Of a stretch of 64,000 nt of DNA, positions 17,957 to 24,787 are shown in pieces (within the stretch, counting starts at the first letter, position 1; every line of letters starts with the position of its first letter). The DNA comes from Faeciplasma sp900553675. GTDB taxonomy: Bacteria > Bacillota > Clostridia > Oscillospirales > Ruminococcaceae. A program made the position numbers and the translations under genes. The stretch covers positions 1 to 64,000 of the forward strand of contig CAUAFG010000001.1 of assembly GCA_958428235.1 (NCBI GenBank). Reading direction: 5' to 3'. The notes beneath the pieces are model-generated. The model saw only the letters and a program-made list of their open reading frames with translations. It was not told where the DNA came from and did not search any database.

Positions 17957-19060
17957 TCACCGATCGGCGCCGTCGAACATTTTAGACAGCTGCTCCGACA
18001 CAAGCTTGGCGATCGTGTTCTGAAGCCGCTCTGAATTGCCTTCATGCCACGACCCCGTATTGATCTCAATATCATCTTCGTCATCCTGTCCAAGCTCGGC
18101 ATCACTTTCGCCCCTTGCCTCGGCTTCGAGACGTTTGCGGATTGCCGCTGTTGAGTAAATATCCCCGCCGTACTCATGCTCGCTCGGCCAGCCGTCCTCA
18201 AAAACGATATTGTGCCGCTGTTTGCGGTACTGCGCATATACATCCGGCGAATCGGGAACATCCGCATAGCTTTCGGGAGCTTCGGCGGCTTTTAAATGCA
18301 TCGGCGCGTTGTTGACCTCAAAGCGGAACTCGACAAACGGCTTATCGGTGCGCGGCAGCTTGATTGCAAACAGATACCAGCCGTCAACCGTCTTAATCGG
18401 TCGAACGTTGTTTCGGTTAAGCAGATAGGTGTAATTGCCGTGATACTCTTCCGAGGTGGCTCTGTCGTGGGTGCCGTCGGTATAGATAACCAAAAGCTCG
18501 CACTTTTCGTCATCGCGGTCGTTTTCTCCGCCGTTCAGCCAAAAAACAAAGGTGTAATCGCAGTCGGGCGATATCGGTATCTCCTTTGAGACTATGCCGC
18601 TGAAACGGTCGTTCCAGTTGCCCAAGGAGTAGATTTCGATATAGCTGCCGTCTGCAAGCTGTTTCATGTGCCGCGATGCAACGCCCCAGCCAAGATCCGG
18701 ATTTTTGTAATAATCCCTTGGGTCAAAGAGGATGTATTCCTGTTTGCGTTCGCTCTTTTGTCCGGTTTTTGACGAGTCTGCGCTGAAAGCGGTTTTGGGG
18801 GTGACTGTAGGCTGATTGTTTATAATTCTTTCATTGATGTCCATATTTATTTCCTCCGATTTTTCTGTCGGACAGAAATCTTTAAGACGTATCACATATT
18901 CGGACAAGAATTCTGCCCGACCTTTTTTTACAAGCCCTGCGGCTCTTTTTGGATAAGTTTTGCCGACAACCTCGCCGTGTTCTGATATTACGACCACCGT
19001 CTGATTGTTTGTCATGGGAGACTGCTCCCCACCCGGCTGTCGGTCGCGGTTTTTTGTCAT
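17957..19060 (-). CDS. Hypothetical protein with RRXRR/PLMP-like N-terminal segment
   Basis: 367 residues. Residues about 20-60 (VVVISEHGEVVGKTYPKRA, then GLVKKGRAEF and YVIRLK) resemble the RRXRR (PLMP) motif found at the N-terminus of IscB proteins. No HNH or RuvC motifs follow. The middle (about 110-290) looks like an all-beta, jelly-roll-type domain (GWGVASRHMKQLADGSYIEI, CDYTFVFWLNGG), followed by an acidic linker and a basic C-terminal helix. No signal peptide. An in-frame ATG at 19075 overlaps the GAGGAGG site, so the ATG at 19060 is used. Function unknown; the motif similarity is by eye. Confidence 0.65.
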   Translation of the reverse strand: MTKNRDRQPGGEQSPMTNNQTVVVISEHGEVVGKTYPKRAAGLVKKGRAEFLSEYVIRLKDFCPTEKSEEINMDINERIINNQPTVTPKTAFSADSSKTGQKSERKQEYILFDPRDYYKNPDLGWGVASRHMKQLADGSYIEIYSLGNWNDRFSGIVSKEIPISPDCDYTFVFWLNGGENDRDDEKCELLVIYTDGTHDRATSEEYHGNYTYLLNRNNVRPIKTVDGWYLFAIKLPRTDKPFVEFRFEVNNAPMHLKAAEAPESYADVPDSPDVYAQYRKQRHNIVFEDGWPSEHEYGGDIYSTAAIRKRLEAEARGESDAELGQDDEDDIEINTGSWHEGNSERLQNTIAKLVSEQLSKMFDGADR

Positions 19061-19170
19061 AGGTGTCCTCCTCAATATTTAATTCAGCTGCGTTTTTGTT
19101 ATGGGTGTCTTCCCCTGCCAGAATAATTATAGCATATTGTCAAAAAGCTGTCAACAAAATTCCGAAAAAA

Positions 19171-19214
19171 TTTACGGCGTTTTATGGGATATTTCTCTCC
19201 CAAAACGCCGTAAA
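19171..19214 (-). terminator. Terminator of the sigma/anti-sigma operon
   Basis: A perfect 13-bp stem TTTACGGCGTTTT/AAAACGCCGTAAA, extended by GGGA/TCCC, followed on the minus strand by a six-T run. Confidence 0.92.
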
Positions 19215-19250
19215 GCTTCTGCTTATTTCAGTCTGAAAGCAAAACTGTAT

Positions 19251-19868
19251 TTATTCGCTCACAACAAAATCAATCTTCCAATTGCCGCTGATTTTAAGCG
19301 GCTGTTCTGCCTTTTGCAAGCCGTATACCGATTCGACGACCAATGTATATTTCTCACCCGCCGAAAGAATCTGCGGCTCTATCGTATAGGATATCGCGGC
19401 TTTTCCATCCTCTATAGGGGCTGACTGCTCCCCGACACCCTCGGCGGAGTATACTTTCTCCCCGCGAGAGTTAAGAATTTTAAAATCTCCCAAAGCCATT
19501 TCCCCGCCTGCAAGGTACTTATACGGTTCCTTGCTGCCCATTTCAAGCAGGATGATATCTACAGACATCCCCAAAGCACCAGCCCCGGAAACCTCAATCC
19601 TTATTTCATCGGTGGCGTTTTCATAGGTCACTCCAACTACTGCGCCGTCAAAGCGTGTGATATCCTTGAAAAATCCCTCAAAGGTCCCTGCGGCAGCCGG
19701 AATCCCGATTAAGGCAACGCAAAGCACCGCTGCCACGGCTATTGCCGCTCTGCGCCATACATTTTTCAGAGATTTGCCCTGCTTTTTATCAGCCGAATAA
19801 AGCTCGGCTTCCTCAATAAAGCGGCTGTCGATATTGCCAAGTGTTAATGAAATCGTTTCTTTTTTCAT
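19251..19868 (-). CDS. Putative membrane anti-sigma factor
   Basis: 205 residues. A cytoplasmic N-terminal segment of about 38 residues (ITLTLGNIDSRFIEEAE-like, as in Clostridia anti-sigma partners), one transmembrane helix (about 39-60) and an extracytoplasmic beta-rich domain. Its start overlaps the sigma gene stop by four bases, the standard arrangement for an anti-sigma factor that holds its partner at the membrane until a surface signal arrives. The role is inferred from order and topology; no zinc-binding anti-sigma motif is seen. Confidence 0.65.
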   Translation of the reverse strand: MKKETISLTLGNIDSRFIEEAELYSADKKQGKSLKNVWRRAAIAVAAVLCVALIGIPAAAGTFEGFFKDITRFDGAVVGVTYENATDEIRIEVSGAGALGMSVDIILLEMGSKEPYKYLAGGEMALGDFKILNSRGEKVYSAEGVGEQSAPIEDGKAAISYTIEPQILSAGEKYTLVVESVYGLQKAEQPLKISGNWKIDFVVSE

Positions 19869-20425
19869 AGCTTATAACCCTCTTTCGTCAAATATTGCTG
19901 TAAGTTGTTTCTGATTCGTAAAAGCCTTACGGATACATTGCTTTCGCTGAGCTTCATTCTTTTGGATATATCCTTAACGGAATCCGCATACCAATACCTG
20001 CGCACAAATATCACCCGATTTTCCTGCGGCAGGCTGACTAAGAACTGATTTACCAGACGGGAAAGCTCGTTGGCGGTCAGCCCATCCTCGGCATCTGATA
20101 TCGACCCCGCAATGCACCCCTCCAGCTCGTCCAAAGCAACATCATAGCTGCCGTTTCGCTTTTGGGCAGTGATTTTGTGATACTTTGCTATAGCGGTGTT
20201 CCTCACAATCCGCAGAACGTAGGATAAAAGACATTCGGGATTGTTTGGCGGGATGGTATTCCATACGCCCAGATATGCGTCGTTTAAACATTCCTCGGCA
20301 TCAAGGCGGTTGTTAAGAATGTTTCCAGCAAGCTTGGTGCAGACAGCTCCGTACTTTGCCGAAAGCTCCTTTATTGCCTGCTCGGAGCGGCTGTTAAAAT
20401 AAGCGATAATTTCGCTGTCGTCCAT
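19865..20425 (-). CDS. ECF-type RNA polymerase sigma factor
   Basis: 186 residues with region 2 (DAEECLNDAYLGVWNTI, about 62-78) and region 4 (SVKDISKRMKLSESNVSVRL, about 150-170), and nothing between but a short linker, so an extracytoplasmic-function sigma factor. AAAGGAG precedes the ATG. No sigma-A promoter stands out upstream, which would be consistent with autoregulation by the sigma factor. The regulon is unknown. Confidence 0.88.
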   Translation of the reverse strand: MDDSEIIAYFNSRSEQAIKELSAKYGAVCTKLAGNILNNRLDAEECLNDAYLGVWNTIPPNNPECLLSYVLRIVRNTAIAKYHKITAQKRNGSYDVALDELEGCIAGSISDAEDGLTANELSRLVNQFLVSLPQENRVIFVRRYWYADSVKDISKRMKLSESNVSVRLLRIRNNLQQYLTKEGYKL

Positions 20426-20531
20426 CTCATCATCTCCTTTATCTATTAACTATGAATTGAGCGATAAATCTTACAGCGTTTTAAAAATTTTTATGGTGAC
20501 GAGAGCTTTTTATAGCATTATATCAAAAAAA

Positions 20532-20560
20532 GAGAACGACCTGCATCACAAGCCGTTCTC
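20532..20560 (-). terminator. Terminator of the GH27 operon
   Basis: GAGAACG/CGTTCTC stem with a 15-base loop and a seven-T run on the minus strand, just after the small Cys-motif gene. Confidence 0.88.
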
Positions 20561-20584
20561 CTACTTCTACTTAAATCAGTAATC

Positions 20585-20788
20585 TTATCTGAACAAAACG
20601 CAGGTGCCGCTTTCGCGGTAGTAGCGGATTCTGTCCTCAATAGCTTCTCTGGAAACGCCCAGATATTTAGCCAGACAATCTATACACATAAACTCCTGAG
20701 CGCACCGCAAAACCATCTTTCGGTATATTGCTATATCATCGGAATGAAGAGGGGCTCCGCATTCCTTGCAGGTGTCGTAATTAGCCAT
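20585..20788 (-). CDS. Small protein with two CxxC motifs
   Basis: 67 residues. CKECG (7-11) and CIDC (about 35-38) probably bind one zinc ion; they are followed by LAKYLGVSREAIEDRI, a helix-turn-helix-like segment, and a basic C-terminus ending CVLFR. It starts six bases after the alpha-galactosidase stop, so the two are co-transcribed. It might be a small regulator, but that is a guess from shape. Confidence 0.7.
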   Translation of the reverse strand: MANYDTCKECGAPLHSDDIAIYRKMVLRCAQEFMCIDCLAKYLGVSREAIEDRIRYYRESGTCVLFR

Positions 20789-20794
20789 TCGCTC

Positions 20795-21955
20795 TTATCT
20801 TACCTTTACAAGCTTTGCTCTTACAACCTTGCAGTCGTGAGGCTCGATATCCACGGTGTAGCGCTCGGTGTAAACACCCTCGGTCTTGTGCTCCCAGCAG
20901 TCGTACATTTCAAAGCCGTAGCCTGCCGCGGTGGGAAGTCCCATATCCCAGAACGGGAAGGAAGCCTGACCGCGCTTGTCGCCGAAGTTGAACATTCCGA
21001 TTGCGTAGTCGCCGTTTTCAAGAGCCTTTATGAGTATCTTAACGCCAACGCCCTCCCAGCCTGAGGAATCAAGAACATAAGCTCCTCTGCCTTCGGGATC
21101 CTGATTGATTGCGATGATATCCTTGTTGGAAAGGATTTCCTTGGTAGCGTCGGTCATGTTTCTGATATCGCAGCCTATCATCAAAGGAGAGTTCATGATA
21201 GCCCAAAGCGAGAAGTGGGTCTTATACTCGATATCGGTGCAGCCCATTCCGCCCTCGCCAATCCAGGAGCTGTTGGAGCCGCCGTGCATGCCTACAACCA
21301 GCATATCAATATCGTTCCAGCAGTAAACGCCCTGCTGGCTCTGTCTGCCGAACTGCGACTTTGCAAGATTTACAATCGAGCCCCATGTGTCCTGAATGTC
21401 GCCGGTAGAGCGGAACATCTGCGCGCCGGATTCGCGGATCCATGAATGAACATCGTCCTGACCCCAGTTGCAGGCGGAGAACAGGATATCCCTGCCGCAG
21501 TTTCGCAGCGCCATTGCCATTCTCTTATAAAGAAGCTCGCCGGGCATGCCCTTTGGCTTAAAGCAATAGTCGTACTTTAAAAAGTCTACTCCCCACTCTG
21601 CAAAGGTTGCAGCGTCTTCAAATTCATGCTCGAAGGATGAGGGGTGCGCGGCGCAGGTGTGGGTTCCGGCGCAGGAATACATTCCGAATTTCAAGCCCTT
21701 AGAGTGAACATAGTCGGCAACTGCCTTCATGCCGTTGGGGAACTTTGCGGGGTCGGCTTGCAGTCTGCCGTTTTCGTCGCGCTGCTTTAAGCTCCAGCAG
21801 TCGTCGATGACAATATATTCATATCCGCAGTCTTTAAGACCGGTTTCAACCATAGCGTCTGCCGCCTGCTTAACAAGCTCCTCGTTTATGTTCCATGTAA
21901 AAGTGTTCCACGAGTTCCAACCCATAGGCGGGGTAAGTCCAAGATTCTTAGGCAT
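20795..21955 (-). CDS. Alpha-galactosidase, glycoside hydrolase family 27
   Basis: 386 residues with a (beta/alpha)8 GH27 catalytic domain opening TPPMGWNSWN. Nucleophile Asp129 in KYDYC; acid/base Asp186 in RSTGDI. A short C-terminal beta domain follows (from about 300). No signal peptide, so it should act on small galactosides (melibiose, raffinose) after import; no sugar transporter is adjacent. AAAGGAC precedes the ATG. The promoter is the consensus sequence and the leader contains a hairpin. Confidence 0.92.
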   Translation of the reverse strand: MPKNLGLTPPMGWNSWNTFTWNINEELVKQAADAMVETGLKDCGYEYIVIDDCWSLKQRDENGRLQADPAKFPNGMKAVADYVHSKGLKFGMYSCAGTHTCAAHPSSFEHEFEDAATFAEWGVDFLKYDYCFKPKGMPGELLYKRMAMALRNCGRDILFSACNWGQDDVHSWIRESGAQMFRSTGDIQDTWGSIVNLAKSQFGRQSQQGVYCWNDIDMLVVGMHGGSNSSWIGEGGMGCTDIEYKTHFSLWAIMNSPLMIGCDIRNMTDATKEILSNKDIIAINQDPEGRGAYVLDSSGWEGVGVKILIKALENGDYAIGMFNFGDKRGQASFPFWDMGLPTAAGYGFEMYDCWEHKTEGVYTERYTVDIEPHDCKVVRAKLVKVR

Positions 21956-21996
21956 AATATGTACCGTCCTTTACTTCATAATATTAATTTATTAAA

Positions 21997-22032
21997 CGCC
22001 GCGCGATTCAAGCGAAGCATCTTCGCGTGGCG
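21997..22032 (-). repeat. Hairpin in the GH27 leader
   Basis: CGCCGCGCGA pairs with TCGCGTGGCG (one wobble), and the interior can alternatively form GCGAAG-CAT-CTTCGC. It lies at the very start of the transcript, between promoter and gene; it may be a regulatory or stabilising structure. Confidence 0.5.
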
Positions 22033-22048
22033 CTCATCTACATATAAG

Positions 22049-22077
22049 ATTATACCAGCAGTCAAAGTCATTGTCAA
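22049..22077 (-). promoter_or_regulatory. Consensus promoter of the GH27 operon
   Basis: TTGACA (22072-22077), 17-base spacer and TATAAT (22049-22054): both boxes match the sigma-A consensus exactly. Confidence 0.92.
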
Positions 22078-22139
22078 TATTAAAATAAGCAATTGTTTTG
22101 CGCGATAGTATCAATATTTTAAACATATAGATATAAAAT

Positions 22140-22161
22140 GAGCCGGAGTGATTACCGGCTC
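22140..22161 (-). terminator. Terminator of the amino acid ABC operon
   Basis: GAGCCGG/CCGGCTC with an eight-base loop, then ATTTTATATC on the minus strand. Confidence 0.75.
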
Positions 22162-22171
22162 GCGCAATAAT

Positions 22172-22894
22172 TTAAAGCACCTTTGCCAAAAAGCTTTTAA
22201 GCCTTTCCGACTGAGGATTTCCGAAGATTTCGGCAGGAGTTCCCTCCTCGGCTATAACGCCGTCGTCAAGGAAAATTACCCTGTTTGAGACTTCCCTCGC
22301 AAAGCCCATTTCGTGGGTTACCACAACCATCGTCATGCCGTCCTTGGCAAGCTCCTTCATAACGTCCAGCACCTCGCCTACCATTTCGGGGTCGAGTGCC
22401 GAGGTCGGCTCGTCGAACAGCATAACGTCGGGCTCCATGCACAGAGCTCGCACTATTGCAACCCTTTGCTTCTGACCGCCCGAAAGCTGGTTGGGATACG
22501 AGCCTGCGCGGTCGGCTAAACCTACTCTTGCCAGAAGCTCTTTGGCTTTTTTCTCAGCCTCCGCCTTTGTGGCTTTTTTAAGCATTACCGGAGCGCAGGT
22601 GAGATTGTCCATAATAGTCATATGCGGAAACAGGTTGAACTGCTGGAACACCATGCCCATCTTCTGGCGGTGGGCGTTGAGGTCTACCTTCTTATTCATA
22701 AGGTCGTCGCCCTCAAAGATGATATGACCGTCGCTCGGCTGCTCTAAAAGGTTTAAACAGCGCAAAAAGGTCGACTTTCCAGAGCCGGACGGACCTATAA
22801 CGCAGATAACGTCGCCTTTGTCTATCTCAACGTTTATGCCTTTGAGAACCTCGGTTCCCTGAAAGCTCTTTTTAAGATTCTTAACGCTTATCAC
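22172..22894 (-). CDS. Polar amino acid ABC transporter, ATP-binding protein
   Basis: 240 residues, GlnQ/HisP type. Walker A GPSGSGKST, Q-loop QQFNLFPHMT, signature LSGGQKQR and Walker B VMLFDEPTSALDP are intact. It supplies energy to the permease encoded just upstream (their genes overlap by 14 bases). The start is GTG at 22894, ten bases after AAAGGAGG; an upstream TTG in frame overlaps the ribosome site. Confidence 0.92.
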   Translation of the reverse strand: MISVKNLKKSFQGTEVLKGINVEIDKGDVICVIGPSGSGKSTFLRCLNLLEQPSDGHIIFEGDDLMNKKVDLNAHRQKMGMVFQQFNLFPHMTIMDNLTCAPVMLKKATKAEAEKKAKELLARVGLADRAGSYPNQLSGGQKQRVAIVRALCMEPDVMLFDEPTSALDPEMVGEVLDVMKELAKDGMTMVVVTHEMGFAREVSNRVIFLDDGVIAEEGTPAEIFGNPQSERLKSFLAKVL

Positions 22895-23582
22895 TCTTAG
22901 AAAGCCTCCTTTCAATCAGCTTTTGCAGCTGAGTGAGTCCTATTACCATTATAAGGTATGTTAAAGCTACTACCATCAGCGGATTTATAGCGTCGAAGGT
23001 GTTGTTGCGCACTAAGTTGCCCGCGCGGGTCAGGTCGTCGACGGCGACATATCCCGCAACCGAGGTTTCCTTTAGCAGCGCGATAAACTCGTTGCCGATT
23101 GCGGGGATTATGTATCTTACCGCCTGCGGAAAAACGATTTTGCGCATTGTCTGGAACTTGGAAAGACCTAAGCTTCTTCCTGCCTCCATCTGACCCTTGT
23201 CCACGGCGTTTATGCCGCTTCGTATCAGCTCAGCCATGTATGCGCCGGAGTTTATTCCAAAGGTAAGGATTGCAACCGCTATGCCGTCCCAGTTCTTAAA
23301 CAGGGCAAAGAAGCACAAAAGCAGCAAAACAACCACAGGGACTCCCCTGATGACTGTCACATATATATCGCACAAAGCGTTGACTATCCTCATCGGAACG
23401 GCGGACGAATCCTGAGCAAAGTACTTAAGCACAGCAATAAGCGAGCCTATAACAAGTCCGATAACCAAAGCACCCGCGGTTATTATAAGGGTGTTTTTAA
23501 GACCGCTCAGCATAAGCTTGTAGAATCCGGTGTCTATAAAGATTTCTTTAAGGTGCGTCACCCAATCGGTAATTGCTTCCAT
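22881..23582 (-). CDS. Polar amino acid ABC transporter, permease
   Basis: 233 residues with about five membrane helices and the EAA loop (EAGRSLGLSKFQTMRKIVFPQ), as in HisM/GlnP permeases. A single permease probably forms a homodimer with two copies of the ATPase. AAAGGGG precedes the ATG. It is separated from the binding-protein gene by a stable stem-loop that may lower its expression relative to the binding protein. Confidence 0.92.
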   Translation of the reverse strand: MEAITDWVTHLKEIFIDTGFYKLMLSGLKNTLIITAGALVIGLVIGSLIAVLKYFAQDSSAVPMRIVNALCDIYVTVIRGVPVVVLLLLCFFALFKNWDGIAVAILTFGINSGAYMAELIRSGINAVDKGQMEAGRSLGLSKFQTMRKIVFPQAVRYIIPAIGNEFIALLKETSVAGYVAVDDLTRAGNLVRNNTFDAINPLMVVALTYLIMVIGLTQLQKLIERRLSKSDKR

Positions 23583-23614
23583 GAAATTCCCCTTTCAAGT
23601 TTTATAAATTACTA

Positions 23615-23650
23615 CAAGGAGTACGAAGATAACATCGTTCGTACTCCTTG
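23615..23650 (-). other. Intercistronic stem-loop between binding protein and permease
   Basis: Perfect 13-bp arms CAAGGAGTACGAA/TTCGTACTCCTTG, 10-base loop, no T run. It could protect the upstream message or attenuate the downstream genes. Confidence 0.75.
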
Positions 23651-23671
23651 AAAGTGATGTTCAGTATAATA

Positions 23672-24460
23672 TTATTTTATGGGAGAGGTGTAGGGCGCGT
23701 TGAACTTTTCAAAGATGGAAGCGATTGTGCCGTCTTCAAGCAGTCTTGCGATGGTCTTGTTGACCTCCTCAACCAATTCCTCAGAGCCGAAAGCGAATGC
23801 GAATGCATACGGTTCGGTTGTCATAGCGTCGGGAAGGATTACAAGCTTGTCATCATGCTCGGAGTTGTATGAAGCAACCATCTCGGCAGCGGTAAGGTCG
23901 TCTATTACCCAAGCGTCAACCTTGCCCTGAACGAGTGCCATCTCGGCGTCGTTATTTGCGGCGTATTCGTCAACGTCGTAACCCTCGGCGCGGCAGAACT
24001 TTGCGGCGGTGGTGGAGGTCTGGCAGGAAATCTTTTTGCCGGTTAAATCAGCCTTTGAAGCAATGGGAGAGCCTTCCTTTACAACGATCGCCTGAGCTGC
24101 GAGGCAGTAGGGGTCGGTGAAGAGCATATTCTTTTTTCTGTCCTCGTCGACCGAAATACCCGAAACGCCGCAGTCGTATTTGCCGGCGCTGATTCCGGCT
24201 AAAACGGAATCGAAGTCCATGGTCTGGATATCAAGCTCAACGCCCAGATCCTGACAAATGATGTTTAAGATGTCGATTTCGATGCCCTCAACGGCTCCAC
24301 CGTCGGACAAGCCTTCAAACGGAGGAAAGTCGGGGCTGGTGGCAATAACAAGCTTTCCTGCAGACTTTACGTCTTCAAGAGTTTTGCCGTTTGCTCCGCA
24401 GCCGGCTAAGCAGCACATCATAAGCATTGCGGCTAAAATGACAGATATAATTTTTTTCAT
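23672..24460 (-). CDS. Amino acid ABC transporter, substrate-binding lipoprotein
   Basis: 262 residues from the chosen ATG, which has AAAGG upstream and begins a proper lipoprotein signal (basic MKKI, hydrophobic stretch, lipobox LAGC). It is a family 3 solute-binding protein: FPPFEG near residue 50 and VSGISVDEDRKKNMLFTDPY near 120. Such proteins take up polar amino acids (Gln, Cys/cystine, Arg); the ligand cannot be read from sequence by eye. It is the first gene of a three-gene importer operon. Confidence 0.9.
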   Translation of the reverse strand: MKKIISVILAAMLMMCCLAGCGANGKTLEDVKSAGKLVIATSPDFPPFEGLSDGGAVEGIEIDILNIICQDLGVELDIQTMDFDSVLAGISAGKYDCGVSGISVDEDRKKNMLFTDPYCLAAQAIVVKEGSPIASKADLTGKKISCQTSTTAAKFCRAEGYDVDEYAANNDAEMALVQGKVDAWVIDDLTAAEMVASYNSEHDDKLVILPDAMTTEPYAFAFAFGSEELVEEVNKTIARLLEDGTIASIFEKFNAPYTSPIK

Positions 24461-24539
24461 AATTTCAAAACCTTTCTTATGTGTTGTCTTGTTGCATAAA
24501 AATGCAGACAACATGAATAATTATTTAGCTTATTATGTG

Positions 24540-24568
24540 ATTATACACCGTTTATACCGATGTGTCAA
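24540..24568 (-). promoter_or_regulatory. Consensus promoter of the amino acid ABC operon
   Basis: TTGACA (24563-24568), 17 bases, TATAAT (24540-24545). The leader just downstream (24482-24511) can fold GTTGTC with GACAAC around an inner TGCAT/ATGCA stem. Confidence 0.92.
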
Positions 24569-24724
24569 GCGATTTTTGCATTTTTATTCAATACAGCGTA
24601 AAAACGTTGTTTTGTACGATTTGCAGTATTTCTAAAGGAATTATTTGTGAATAATCACAACAGTAAAATCGCATTTTGAGATATCCAAAGATTGCAATTT
24701 TCATTTCTCTTTCACAAATAACAG

Positions 24725-24753
24725 TTGAATATTAACACAGATTATGATATACT
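24725..24753 (+). promoter_or_regulatory. Promoter of the large ABC protein gene
   Basis: TTGAAT (24725-24730), 17 bases, TATACT (24748-24753), 34 bases before the start codon. Confidence 0.8.
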
Positions 24754-24787
24754 TTTATGTATATTTCATTATTCACAAGGAGTTAAA

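Noticed and set aside
17957..19060. Treating the RRXRR-like gene as IscB with an omega RNA downstream
   Set aside because: No HNH or RuvC catalytic motifs, and the structured RNA downstream is clearly RNase P RNA with its own promoter.
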